A program made the translations under genes and the position numbers. 64,000 nucleotides of DNA from JAEUMG01 sp046349315 (GTDB taxonomy: Bacteria; Pseudomonadota; Alphaproteobacteria; Rhizobiales; Aestuariivirgaceae), in NCBI GenBank assembly GCA_046349315.1, contig JAXMCQ010000003.1, positions 124,001 through 188,000 on the forward strand, given 5' to 3'. How positions within the stretch are numbered: the first letter of the stretch is position 1; every line of letters begins with the position of its first letter. This document shows positions 8,681-16,954 of this stretch, piece by piece. The notes under the pieces are model-generated. The model searched no databases. It worked only from the letters and a program-made list of their open reading frames with translations, and was not told the origin of the DNA.

Positions 8681-9280
8681 ATGCCAATTTCACGCCGTGC
8701 GTTCGTAACATCCGCGCTTGCGGCTGGCTTCATGCCGGCTCGCGAGGCCTTGGCGCTAGTGGGCGAGCCATTCCCCGTTTTCGAGTCCGATGCACAGGAA
8801 GTGCCCAGTAAATATCGGCGCTGGACCGTCGATTACGAAACGAATGAGGCGCCGGGAACGATCATCGTCGATACCAAGCGGCGGTTCCTGTTTCACGTTC
8901 AAGAAGGTGGCAAGGCGGTACGCTACGGCGTCGGCGTCGGCAAAGACGGCCGGACCTGGTACGGCGAGGCGACGATCGGACGGATGGAGAAATGGCCGGT
9001 CTGGGTGCCGACGCCGGAGCATCTGGCGGAGCATCCGGAGGTCGCCAAGTGGATCCATGGAATGCCGGGCGGCAAGAACAATCCGATGGGTGCCCGCGCC
9101 CTCTATCTCTACCAGGGCGATGTCGACACGGTGATCCGTATTCACGGTGCGATCAAGTCGGACATGATTGGCAAAAAAACGACGGCGGGCTGTATCAGCC
9201 TGCTGAATATCGAGATTATCCATCTCTATAATCAGGTGGGTATAGGAACGCGGGTAGTGATCCTGCCGCCGAACGCCTAG
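8681..9280 (+). CDS. L,D-transpeptidase (YkuD) with atypical active-site motif
   Basis: A 199-residue exported YkuD protein. ATG 8681 follows AGGGGG by eight bases; a GTG two codons earlier is less likely. The N-terminus ISRRAFVTSALAAG has a twin-arginine-like start. The YkuD core is clear: GTIIVDTKRRFLF, YGVGVGKDG, then PMGARALYL and the first catalytic His in IRIHGA. The usual SHGC block reads TTAGCISLLN, so the nucleophile Cys is kept but the His before Gly is Ala. Many ErfK/YbiS proteins in this order begin with a similar Arg-rich export signal. It could attach proteins to peptidoglycan or be a modified-activity paralog. Confidence 0.88.
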   Translation: MPISRRAFVTSALAAGFMPAREALALVGEPFPVFESDAQEVPSKYRRWTVDYETNEAPGTIIVDTKRRFLFHVQEGGKAVRYGVGVGKDGRTWYGEATIGRMEKWPVWVPTPEHLAEHPEVAKWIHGMPGGKNNPMGARALYLYQGDVDTVIRIHGAIKSDMIGKKTTAGCISLLNIEIIHLYNQVGIGTRVVILPPNA

Positions 9281-9327
9281 CGGGGCGCGGCGGATCAGTT
9301 TCCGCGATCGACTAAGGGACGGCGATC

Positions 9328-9501
9328 GTGCAGACAGTTGTGATGGTGCGTGGATCCATGAAGGATGGATTCACTTGGCGATTGCAGGATGGCGACACCA
9401 TCGTGAAATCGGGGGTTGAAGCGACTGAAGCGGAAGCTGTAGTCGCGGGGCAAAGCGCGCAGCTCAAATACAACAGGTCCAAATCCTGGTGGAAATCTTG
9501 A
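9328..9501 (+). CDS. 57-residue small protein, unknown
   Basis: A short open frame from GTG 9328 (or ATG 9343) to TGA 9501. The product (VQTVVMVRGSMKDG, then TWRLQDGDTIVKSG and AEAEAVVAGQSAQL) has a strand-turn-strand beginning and a helical, Ala/Glu-rich second half, ending in basic residues. The alternation of hydrophobic and polar residues and the GC-rich third positions look coding. An AAGGGA lies about nine bases before the GTG. The WRL-containing hairpin loosely recalls small DUF1508-like folds, but I would not assign it. Confidence 0.45.
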   Translation: MQTVVMVRGSMKDGFTWRLQDGDTIVKSGVEATEAEAVVAGQSAQLKYNRSKSWWKS

Positions 9502-9594
9502 GCTGAGGCTTCTCGCTGCTCCAACGGTAGGCTTGCGCCCCTCGCCGGCGCGGGCGGGACGCATGCGGCCGAAGGATTCGCCGGTACGGCTCTG

Positions 9595-9627
9595 AGCCGC
9601 GCCAGGCGTTCTCGTTCTGGCGCGGCT
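9595..9627. terminator. Perfect inverted repeat, possible bidirectional terminator
   Basis: AGCCGCGCCAG and its exact complement CTGGCGCGGCT are separated by 11 bases. The hairpin lies between the convergent 57-codon gene and the HTH gene. No T-run follows either arm directly, so a terminator role is inferred from position and stem strength only. Confidence 0.45.
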
Positions 9628-9739
9628 CGACCGGCAGCTGGGGATTTAGCCACCAGATATGGTGTCGCCGATTGGACAATCGGCCAGCCATGGCTAGGGC
9701 TTTTTTGCTGACAAATCGCTGACGAAGACTTCGAACAAA

Positions 9740-9973
9740 CTACCCGGGATAGTCTTCACCCGCGCCGCTGGTAACGACCCTGAGCTGCGCCAGCGGAACC
9801 GGATCGACGCGGCGATCCGGCGCGAAAACACGCTCCAGTTCGTCGTGGTTGAACTCGTAGGCTCCCTCCCCATCACGGGAAAAGGAAAGCCGGCCCGACA
9901 GGATTGCCCGCAGGATCGTCGACGGCTTTGTGCCGGTGTGTTCGGCGGCGGCGCGGAGCGAAAGTGCCATCAT
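9740..9973 (-). CDS. Small helix-turn-helix protein (excisionase-like fold)
   Basis: A 77-residue protein. Residues 4-35 form a putative winged-helix/HTH (LSLRAAAEHTGTKPSTILRA), followed by a wing (GRLSFSRDGEGAYEFNHDEL) and a short basic/proline tail. The ATG follows AGGGGG by eight bases. Proteins of this shape, SLREAAExTGxSxSTILRAI followed by a helix ending in LxRVF, are common near plasmid and integrative-element genes in alphaproteobacteria and are sometimes labelled entry-exclusion protein, with little evidence. A clear paralog lies at 16955-17182, outside the other end of the tRNA-Ser island. Its role may be a regulator or a relic of element maintenance. Confidence 0.7.
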   Translation of the reverse strand: MMALSLRAAAEHTGTKPSTILRAILSGRLSFSRDGEGAYEFNHDELERVFAPDRRVDPVPLAQLRVVTSGAGEDYPG

Positions 9974-10089
9974 GCTGGATACCCCCTGGAATCACGCGTT
10001 TTCCCGAGCGTCGCGCCTTGATGGTTAACAAATAGTTACCGCGGGGGTGTGGAGGAGTGGCAGGCACCCGCGCCGCACTTTCTCATAGG

Positions 10090-10470
10090 CTAAAAATCGA
10101 TGCCCAATTCATTGCAAAAGGCCTTGATGGTTTGCACTTGGACCGTATTTTCACCGATGCTGTGAATTTTCGCGAGCTGCGCTGATGTAAAGTAGCTCAT
10201 TGCGAATGCCTTGGGGGCTTGCATCTCACCTCCGATTCCTCTCGCAATAAACCAGCCGCAAGCCGTTTGAAGTCCTTTGTCATTAGGCTTGGTGGCATCG
10301 ACATACATGATGGACAGTGAGCCCGGCACCGAAAGCTGAGTCTTTAGCTGGCTCTCGATCATCGTGCGGCTGGCCTGATCGGGCTGTTCGGCAACCGCTG
10401 TCACCGTTGCTAGCAAGACGGCAGCGCCTGCAAGTGCGACATTCACAATCGGAAAAACGATGTAATTCAT
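10090..10470 (-). CDS. Secreted protein, unknown
   Basis: A 126-residue protein with a signal peptide (VNVALAGAAVLLATVTAVA, cleavage near residue 27). The mature part has two Cys (TACGWFIA and KAFCNELG), likely a disulfide, and a helix-rich stretch. A GGAGCG ribosome site precedes the ATG at 10470. I do not recognise the family. It lies between the HTH gene and tRNA-Ser(GCU), with its start 73 bases from the 3' end of the tRNA. Confidence 0.55.
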   Translation of the reverse strand: MNYIVFPIVNVALAGAAVLLATVTAVAEQPDQASRTMIESQLKTQLSVPGSLSIMYVDATKPNDKGLQTACGWFIARGIGGEMQAPKAFAMSYFTSAQLAKIHSIGENTVQVQTIKAFCNELGIDF

Positions 10471-10543
10471 GCCGCGCTCCGACTAGTCAGTTCCGGCTTT
10501 GGCTCTTCGACGGCACAGAAGGGCAAAACAGGTACTGTAGCAA

Positions 10544-10637
10544 TGGCGGAGACGGAGGGATTCGAACCCTCGATACGGCTTTAAGGCCGTATAACGGTTT
10601 AGCAAACCGCCGCCTTCAGCCTCTCGGCCACGTCTCC
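10544..10637 (-). tRNA. tRNA-Ser(GCU), CCA encoded
   Basis: The complementary strand folds into a class II tRNA. The acceptor stem is GGAGACG/CGTCTCC, the D arm begins TGGCCGAGAGG, and the anticodon loop TTTGCTAAA carries GCT. A long variable arm (ATACGGCCTTAAAGCCGTAT) and the T arm GAGGGTTCGAATCCCTC follow, then discriminator G and encoded CCA. The long variable arm and GCU anticodon fix serine. An integrase relic starts 84 bases from its 5' end and a 34-base copy of its 5' half lies at 16830, so it is a likely insertion site. Confidence 0.96.
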
Positions 10638-10720
10638 GCATAGCTAAATCAAGGACCTAGCGTTGGGCACCAATGAAACAGACGGCGACTTGGTGCCCGG
10701 ATGGCACCCGACCCCTAATA

Positions 10721-10960
10721 TCACCGATCCGGCTTCGTGCTGAGAGCAGCCTCTAAAGCCTTGGCTGCGGCCGCGTCCGACTTCTGGAATAGGTGGGCAT
10801 AGGTGCTGAGGGTGACCACCACGGTTCCATGCCCTAGGCGCCGGCTGACTGTCAACACGTCTTAACCGCTTGCTATGAGAGCAGAGGCATGACCGTGTCG
10901 GAGAGCGTGGATCATTACGTTGGGAGCACCCCTAAATTTCATCTGCTGACGCCTGTTCAG
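10721..10960 (-). pseudogene. Tyrosine-recombinase (phage integrase) C-terminal relic
   Basis: Reading from about 10960 leftwards gives FRGAPNVMIHALRHGHAS, then ALIASG, an in-frame TAA at 10862-10864, then DVLTVSRRLGHG and LSTYAHLFQKSD, ending at a TGA at 10721. These are the catalytic blocks of a tyrosine recombinase: HxLRH, the RLGH pair and the Tyr nucleophile in TYAHLF. The stop falls where functional relatives have a Val or Ala in SGxDVL. Only about the last 75 residues remain; I see no N-terminal core. The remainder of the gap 10638-11092 shows no other gene. It marks an integration event at the adjacent tRNA-Ser. Confidence 0.85.
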
Positions 10961-11092
10961 GCTTAGATTTTCGGATGACAACGGCAGCAGGCCATGCAGG
11001 AATTTAACAGCCTAAGAGTTGACGCCAAGCATTTCCCAATCTCTTATCCGTAGCTGAGCGCCGCATAAAACCAAACCTAGTGGAGGAAACCA

Positions 11093-12385
11093 ATGAATCG
11101 CGTGCCCATGCTTGATCGCCGGTCGTTGATGAAGTCAGCGGCGTCCGGCGCCGCAGCAGCCCTTGTCTTGCCGAGCCTTTCGCGGCCACTTTGGGCCGAC
11201 GAAACGGCACTCAGCGTCTTCTCGCCCTTGCCTCCGGATCCGGCACCTCCAGGGGCGGCAAAGTTTTCGGAAGAGGCCTTCTCTGCCTGGCAGAAGGCAA
11301 ATTCGGCCAAGGTGACCTATGACATGGTCGCGTGGCCGCAGCTTCACGACAAGATGGCCACGACGTTCGCCTCCGGCGAGCATGTGTGGGACGTGGTCTA
11401 TATGTCTGGCTGGGTACCGGAATTCGCCAAATTCCTGGTACCGTTCTCGAAGAATTTGCCGAAGGAACTTGTTGATGACCTTCCCAAGTCGAGCTTTTCG
11501 ACGGTGACTTGGGATGGCCAAACGAGCGGCGTCGTCTTTACGTTGTCCCTTCTGACACTGTTCTACAACACCGAGTTGCTCCAGAAAGCCGGCTTCGCGA
11601 GCCCACCCAAGACGTGGGATGAACTCAAGGCCGCCGCGAAGGAATGTACGCGCGACGGCAATTATGGCTGGGTGCTGAATTACGGCGAACCCTCGGGCAT
11701 TGGTGGCACGGCTTCCTATTGGATGTGCTTCCTGCAACAGGCGGGCGGCAAGCTCTACAATGAAGATGGGTCGCCAGCTTTCAACAACGATGCAGGGATT
11801 CTTGCTCTTCAGACGATGATGGATTTGATGCCCTATACCGATCCGGGCTCGATCTCCTATGTCGGAATCAACGACGCGACCAATGTCATGACCGCCGGCA
11901 AGGCCGCCATGATGATGAATTGGCCCTTCATGTGGAAGCCAGCCAATGATCCCGCGACGTCCAAAATCGTCGGCAAGCTTGCCGGAGCGCTGCTGCCTGC
12001 CGGCCCTGCCGGGACAGCATCGATCGATGGCACCGATGCATGGACGATCACTAAGACCTCGAAGAGCCCTGAACTCGCCACCAAACTCATCGAGTTTTAT
12101 CTCGACAGGGACGTCCAGAAGCGACAGGCCATCGATACGGGCTGGCTGCCCATCCGGCTTTCGGTGCTGGGCGATCCGGAGGTGCAGAAGGCGCTCCCTA
12201 ATGCCGCGGTCGTTCTTGAACAAGCAAATCATCCCTATGACAGCTACGTGACCCCCGACTACAACGAGGTCACGGTCGCTCTGGGGACTGAGATCAACAA
12301 GGCTCTGGCAGGGACATCGTCAGCAAAAGATGCAATTGCCGAGGCCGCAAATCTCGTGGCTGCGATCGTCAAGAAGCGCGGCTGA
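11093..12385 (+). CDS. Carbohydrate ABC transporter, periplasmic substrate-binding protein
   Basis: A 430-residue family 1 extracellular solute-binding protein. The N-terminus DRRSLMKSAASGAAAALVLP is a twin-arginine-type export signal ending near WADE. The body has typical sugar-binding blocks: NTELLQKAGFASPPKTWDEL, GYGW-like YGWVLNYGEP, and DGTDAWTITKTSKSPELA. A strong GGAGGAA ribosome site lies seven bases before the ATG. It is first of four genes for a complete CUT1-type importer. The sugar is unknown; a flavoprotein resembling sugar-lactone oxidases is the convergent neighbour. Confidence 0.92.
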   Translation: MNRVPMLDRRSLMKSAASGAAAALVLPSLSRPLWADETALSVFSPLPPDPAPPGAAKFSEEAFSAWQKANSAKVTYDMVAWPQLHDKMATTFASGEHVWDVVYMSGWVPEFAKFLVPFSKNLPKELVDDLPKSSFSTVTWDGQTSGVVFTLSLLTLFYNTELLQKAGFASPPKTWDELKAAAKECTRDGNYGWVLNYGEPSGIGGTASYWMCFLQQAGGKLYNEDGSPAFNNDAGILALQTMMDLMPYTDPGSISYVGINDATNVMTAGKAAMMMNWPFMWKPANDPATSKIVGKLAGALLPAGPAGTASIDGTDAWTITKTSKSPELATKLIEFYLDRDVQKRQAIDTGWLPIRLSVLGDPEVQKALPNAAVVLEQANHPYDSYVTPDYNEVTVALGTEINKALAGTSSAKDAIAEAANLVAAIVKKRG

Positions 12386-12390
12386 GCAAG

Positions 12391-13317
12391 GTGGTCGAAG
12401 CCACACGCGCATTGCCTCTGGGCACGGGGCATCGACCTCGTCATGCGCGTGTGGCGCCACTTTTCCTCGCTCCGGCGCTAATCGTTCTGGCACTTCTACT
12501 TGCCTATCCTGTCGCATACTCGCTCTGGCTGTCGCTGACCGATGCAAGCCTCTCGGCAGGGCAGCTCGATATGCCGTTCAGCGGCCTTGAAAATTATCAA
12601 CGTCTGATCGGTGACAAGTCGGTCAGGGCCGCACTTCTCAATACACTCTATTTCACCGTGGTCGAGGTCGCAGGTGTCGTCGTGCTGGGTCTGTTGACGG
12701 CGCTCCTCCTCAATCATCCGATGGCGCGCTGGAGTGGCTTTCGCGTGCTTCTGCTCCTTCCCTGGGCGATCGCGCCCGTCGCCAATGCCGTATTGTGGAA
12801 ATGGATCTATCATTCCAACTATGGAATTTTGAACACCCTCCTGCTCCAAATCGGACTGATTGACCAAAACGTCACTTGGCTGGGCGATCCCTTTCGAGCG
12901 CTCAACATGGTTTTGCTGGTCGATATCTGGAAATCCACTCCGTTTATCGCGATTCTGCTCCTTGCCGCGCTCCAGAACATCCCCAAGACCCTTTATCGCG
13001 CGGCACGTGTCGATGGCGCATCGACCTTCGAGGCCTTCCGCTTCATCACCCTGCCCTCTCTAAAGACGGCCATTGCCATCGCGGTTATTCTGCAAACGAT
13101 CTGGTCTTTGAGGGTTTTCGATCTGATCTTTGTATTGACCAAAGGCGGTCCTGCCGATGGAACCGTGGTCATGAATTTCCTGGCCTACCGGGTCACGTTC
13201 AATTTCCTGAAGTTTGGCTATGGCGCCGCACTCGCGAATGTGATCTTTGTCGCTAGCCTGTTGTTATCGATCATCTACGTCCGTCTCATGAGGCCTGGAA
13301 CAGTCCATGGCCGCTAG
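12391..13317 (+). CDS. Carbohydrate ABC transporter permease 1 (CUT1, MalF/UgpA type)
   Basis: A 308-residue inner-membrane protein with about six helices, starting at GTG 12391 five bases after the binding-protein stop. The first helix is at about residues 21-45. The EAA loop that docks on the ATPase reads YRAARVDGASTFEAFRFITL. It begins the membrane part of a heterodimeric channel with the next gene, whose start overlaps its end by 11 bases. Length and helix layout are typical of MalF/UgpA-type permeases without the long MalF loop. Confidence 0.93.
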   Translation: MVEATRALPLGTGHRPRHARVAPLFLAPALIVLALLLAYPVAYSLWLSLTDASLSAGQLDMPFSGLENYQRLIGDKSVRAALLNTLYFTVVEVAGVVVLGLLTALLLNHPMARWSGFRVLLLLPWAIAPVANAVLWKWIYHSNYGILNTLLLQIGLIDQNVTWLGDPFRALNMVLLVDIWKSTPFIAILLLAALQNIPKTLYRAARVDGASTFEAFRFITLPSLKTAIAIAVILQTIWSLRVFDLIFVLTKGGPADGTVVMNFLAYRVTFNFLKFGYGAALANVIFVASLLLSIIYVRLMRPGTVHGR

Positions 13318-14143
13318 CCAATCAATCCTCGGAAGAGTCGGGATCGTTCTTGCGCTCGCCATTTTCGTGTTCGTGGCCACAGGCCCGATCGTCTGGCTTC
13401 TGCTCTCAAGTGTTCTCCAGCAGCAGGCATTGACGTCCACCCCTCCCGATCTCTCGCCTTCATCCTTCACATTTGCCAATTATCTGGAGGTTTTCGGCTC
13501 AGCGGCACAATTGGGCCGGGCGATCGTCAATTCGCTCATCGTCGCGACATTCACGACGGCGCTCGCCATTATCCTGGGGGCACCGGCCGCATATGCGCTC
13601 GCGCGACTTGAGATCAAACATGCAGACGCCATTCTTCTGATGGTTCTAGCAACGCAGATGTTTCCGGCCATCGTGATCGTGATTCCACTCTTTATCACGG
13701 CCTCCAAGTTGGGACTCATCGACACGAAGTTCAATCTTATCCTGGTCTATCTCTCCTTCAACCTGCCGATTGTCATTTGGGTGCTACGCGGGTTCTTCCT
13801 CGGGCTTCCTCTCGGACTGGAGCGGGCTGCGCGCGTCGACGGCGCATCGCCGCTGCAGACATTCTTGCGCATTGTCCTGCCGATATCTCTGCCTTCACTT
13901 TTTGCCGCTGCAATCTTTGCGTTTATCGAAGCTTGGAACGAATTCTTCTTTGCATTGATCATGACGCGCCAAACCGCCCAGACAGTGCCGTTGGCCATAT
14001 CCGCCTTCGCTGGTCAGTATCAGACCGTGTTCGGGCAGATGATGGCCGCCGCGGCGATCTCCGTGGCGCCTATCATTTTGCTGACGATCTTGCTCCGAAA
14101 TACCATTTTGCGTGGCTTTGCCGACGGCATGCTGAAAGGTTGA
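13307..14143 (+). CDS. Carbohydrate ABC transporter permease 2 (CUT1, MalG/UgpE type)
   Basis: A 278-residue six-helix permease whose ATG lies inside the end of the preceding permease gene, so the two are coupled. The EAA loop is LERAARVDGASPLQTFLRIV, the normal docking motif for the cytoplasmic ATPase. The C-terminal NTILRGFADGMLKG end is typical of MalG-family subunits. It pairs with the previous gene to form the pore and is followed after three bases by the ATPase gene. Confidence 0.93.
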   Translation: MAASQSILGRVGIVLALAIFVFVATGPIVWLLLSSVLQQQALTSTPPDLSPSSFTFANYLEVFGSAAQLGRAIVNSLIVATFTTALAIILGAPAAYALARLEIKHADAILLMVLATQMFPAIVIVIPLFITASKLGLIDTKFNLILVYLSFNLPIVIWVLRGFFLGLPLGLERAARVDGASPLQTFLRIVLPISLPSLFAAAIFAFIEAWNEFFFALIMTRQTAQTVPLAISAFAGQYQTVFGQMMAAAAISVAPIILLTILLRNTILRGFADGMLKG

Positions 14144-14146
14144 TCA

Positions 14147-15253
14147 GTGCCGAGTATCGATCTGGTCAACATCAACAAGTCATTTGGTTCGGTGGATGTC
14201 TGCAGAGATATCAACCTCGCCATCAGCGATCGTGAGTTTGTCACGCTGCTCGGGTCGTCGGGGTGCGGCAAGACGACCACGCTCAATATGATCGCAGGCC
14301 TCGACGATCCAACGTCAGGCGACATCCTTATGGATGGCCGGCGTGTCAATGGCCTCGAGCCTGTCGACCGTGATGTGGCCATGGTGTTTCAGAACTATGC
14401 GCTCTATCCGCACATGACGGTTGCTGGCAACATGGGCTTCAATCTGAAGCTGCGGGGCATCCCGTCCGCTGAGATTCATGAGCGCGTGATCGCGGCGGCG
14501 TCCGCCCTCGATCTCAACCATGTGCTGGATCGCTACCCCAACCAGTTGTCGGGTGGTCAGCAGCAGCGCGTGGCCATCGGCCGGGCGATCGTGCGACGAC
14601 CCAAGGTATTCCTGTTCGACGAGCCATTCTCCAACCTGGATGCAGCGCTGCGAAACCGCATGCGAGCCGAGGTGAAGGAACTCCATGCGCGGCTCGGGGT
14701 GACTTCAATCTTTGTTACCCACGATCAGGAAGAGGCGCTCTCGATTTCCGACCGCGTCGCCATCATGAGGAACGGTTCCGTAGAACAGTTTGGAACCCCC
14801 GAGGATGTCTATGCAAGTCCTGAAACAATCGAGGTCGCGCGATTTATCGGGACACCCCAGGTCGAGATTCTCAAATGCGCTATTGATCGGGGGGACGGCG
14901 GCGATGCGGTGTTGCGTTGCGGAACGGCAAGCTTCCCAATAGGGCCCGAACACGCAATTGCACTTGGCTCAAAAGCCGAAGTCTTAGTCACAATCCGTCC
15001 AGAACACGTGGTGCTCGGAAGTCAAGGGATAACGGCAACTATCAGTGACGTCCAGCCGGTCGGGCCATCGACGCTCGTCAAGCTCGGCTGGGATGGTGGT
15101 GCGATTATCGCCCGGCTGAATGGTATCGTCCGGCTAACGCCGGGGGAGACCGCGCATTTTTCCATCGATCCGTTCCAGCTCATGTTTTTCGATGCGGAGG
15201 GCGGCCGGCGCATCAAGACGAAATTCAACGACTCTCGTCTTCGAGGTCGTTGA
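14147..15253 (+). CDS. Carbohydrate ABC transporter ATPase (MalK/UgpC type)
   Basis: A 368-residue ATP-binding subunit from GTG 14147. Walker A is GSSGCGKTTT, the Q-loop VFQNYALYPHM, the signature LSGGQQQRVAIGRAI, Walker B KVFLFDEPFSNLD and the switch His FVTHDQEE. The 130-residue tail after about residue 235 is the OB/TOBE region of MalK-like proteins. It completes the importer. Its stop is four bases from the stop of the convergent flavoprotein gene. Confidence 0.94.
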   Translation: MPSIDLVNINKSFGSVDVCRDINLAISDREFVTLLGSSGCGKTTTLNMIAGLDDPTSGDILMDGRRVNGLEPVDRDVAMVFQNYALYPHMTVAGNMGFNLKLRGIPSAEIHERVIAAASALDLNHVLDRYPNQLSGGQQQRVAIGRAIVRRPKVFLFDEPFSNLDAALRNRMRAEVKELHARLGVTSIFVTHDQEEALSISDRVAIMRNGSVEQFGTPEDVYASPETIEVARFIGTPQVEILKCAIDRGDGGDAVLRCGTASFPIGPEHAIALGSKAEVLVTIRPEHVVLGSQGITATISDVQPVGPSTLVKLGWDGGAIIARLNGIVRLTPGETAHFSIDPFQLMFFDAEGGRRIKTKFNDSRLRGR

Positions 15254-15257
15254 ACGC

Positions 15258-16538
15258 CTACGAAAACCGCTCTCGGAGATAGCCGTTCAAGAAACGCCCC
15301 TCTGGATCAAGCTCCCGGCGGCGGCCGACGAAATCTTGGTAGCGCGGGTAGACTTCAGCGATACGTTCTCTCCCGAGGCTATGGAGCTTGCCCCAGTGAG
15401 GCCGGCCCCCGACTTCGGCAAAGATTGCTTCACAGTCGTGAATGAAATTCCAATAGTCTTCGCCGGCACCGCCAGCGACCGAGACCATGGCAGTCTTGCG
15501 CTGGTAGTAAGGGCTCATCCAAATATCGTCTGCGGCGACTGTGCGATACTCGACCGGAAATATCTGATCGGGATGCTTGGTCTGGACGAGCTTTCGGATG
15601 GCGCGAAAGACGTCCGGTCCGTCTTCATAGGGCACCGAATATTCGCACTCATTGTGATTCGGCATGGGTATCGAACCAGGGAAGATGCGATAGCTCGGAC
15701 CTATCAATTCACCGCGTTTGCCGGCGACACTATCGGGAGACGCGGTCGTGACGTTTAGGGTACGCATCTCGCATACGTCCGCGACCCTGCGCGTTCGGCC
15801 GAGCCCCAGAGTGTCGGGCAGGCTAAACAGCGACGCCGAGTGCTCCGCGGGACACCAGAAGACGCGGACACTGCGGTTGTGCCGGCACAAACTATCCAGC
15901 TCATCCAGGCACTCGTCGAAATCGGCGCGCCAAATCTTGTCGTGAAGGTCGAAAGCCGGAACGAGGTTCATGGTGATCGACAGAACGATGCCGAACATGC
16001 CGAGTGAAACCTTTGCGGCGCGGAGCGTTTCGGGATCTTTCTCCTCGGAAAGTTCGACAATCGTCCCGTCCGATCCCGCCAGCCGCAGGCCTACAATCGG
16101 TCCCGCAAGACATTGGATATTGTCCCCGCTGCCATGCGTGCCGGTTGAGATTGCGCCCGATATGGTCTGCAGATCGATGTCGCCTTGATTGGGAAGCGCC
16201 CAGCCGGCGGCACGCAGCGCCGGGCCGACATCGCAGATCCTCGTACCGCCGCGCAATGTCACATGCCCGCGTTGCGGGTCGATCGCTTCGATGCCGGTCA
16301 GCCGTTCGGCAGAAACCAGAACACCGTCGGTTGCGACAATGGGCGTGTAGGAGTGCCCCGTCCCGACAACACGCACAGTGAGGCCGTTACGCGCTGCGAT
16401 CGCCACAACCGCACAGGCTTCTTCGTCATTGCTAGGCATGGCGAAATGGCCGACGCGGGACACCTGGTTACTGACCCAGTTGCGCCAGATCAGGGATGGT
16501 CCAAGCGCGGAAGACGGTGATTTATTGTTTAGGGGCAT
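15258..16538 (-). CDS. FAD-linked oxidase, D-arabinono-/L-gulono-1,4-lactone oxidase family
   Basis: A 426-residue flavoprotein of the vanillyl-alcohol-oxidase fold. The FAD domain contains VVGTGHSYTPI, where the His is the site of covalent FAD linkage in aldonolactone oxidases, and GAISTGTHGSG. The C-terminal ALO domain ends with GGRPHWGKLHSLG, the HWGK motif needed for catalysis in this family. It has no signal peptide and converges on the sugar importer operon. Together they suggest uptake and oxidation of a sugar or sugar lactone, although they are not in one transcript. The specific substrate is an inference. Confidence 0.88.
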   Translation of the reverse strand: MPLNNKSPSSALGPSLIWRNWVSNQVSRVGHFAMPSNDEEACAVVAIAARNGLTVRVVGTGHSYTPIVATDGVLVSAERLTGIEAIDPQRGHVTLRGGTRICDVGPALRAAGWALPNQGDIDLQTISGAISTGTHGSGDNIQCLAGPIVGLRLAGSDGTIVELSEEKDPETLRAAKVSLGMFGIVLSITMNLVPAFDLHDKIWRADFDECLDELDSLCRHNRSVRVFWCPAEHSASLFSLPDTLGLGRTRRVADVCEMRTLNVTTASPDSVAGKRGELIGPSYRIFPGSIPMPNHNECEYSVPYEDGPDVFRAIRKLVQTKHPDQIFPVEYRTVAADDIWMSPYYQRKTAMVSVAGGAGEDYWNFIHDCEAIFAEVGGRPHWGKLHSLGRERIAEVYPRYQDFVGRRRELDPEGRFLNGYLRERFS

Positions 16539-16954
16539 AATCAGTTCAACTTTCGGAGATCGGTTGCAGTTCGGAGCGATATTGGCCGGGCTGAAATGAG
16601 TGGTCTAGGAGCAATGTTCGCCGAGACAATTTTCGCTCCGGATGAGGGGTGCTTTACTCGGTCTCTCGAACGCAATCCCAAGCGAAACAATCCATGCCTG
16701 ATTTGGGTCACAAGCATACATCCGAGGCTATCTTTGCAGTTGCTCTGAGACTTCGAAATGAGATGAAACAGCTCTTGCAAATCTACGAAACGATACGCGC
16801 CAGCGTTAGACTGCATACCGAACTTGGGATTAGCAAACCGCCGCCTACAGCCTCTCGGCCACGCGCGTTAAGAGTGATAGCGAGGCTTCATTGCCTCACG
16901 TGGCGACTGACCGCCAACACATCGCCGACGCCGAAGCAGCTTGGATCCACCCCC
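16539..16954. other. Gap with tRNA fragment and possible integrase crumb
   Basis: No convincing gene is visible here; the frames that stay open have no family features. The segment does hold the 34-base tRNA-Ser copy at 16830-16863. On the minus strand, 16923-16900 reads DVLAVSRH, matching the DVLTVSRR block of the integrase relic at 10.8 kb (about 20 of 25 bases). The stretch therefore looks like the decayed right end of the island. Confidence 0.5.
16830..16863 (-). repeat. 34-bp copy of tRNA-Ser(GCU) 5' half (possible att remnant)
   Basis: 33 of 34 bases match 10599-10632, that is the D arm to anticodon loop of the intact tRNA-Ser, in the same orientation. The single mismatch is T to A in the stem following the D loop. 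The copy lacks the acceptor, variable and T arms, so it is not a functional tRNA. It lies 6.23 kb from the intact gene and defines the likely right end of an inserted island. Confidence 0.85.

Noticed and set aside
11135..12232. A 365-codon open frame opposite the sugar-binding protein gene
   Set aside because: Antisense shadow; no ribosome site or family signature and the other strand is certain.
16541..16816. A 91-codon minus-strand frame upstream of the lactone oxidase gene
   Set aside because: No recognisable features, weak start and unusual composition; lies in a decayed island end.
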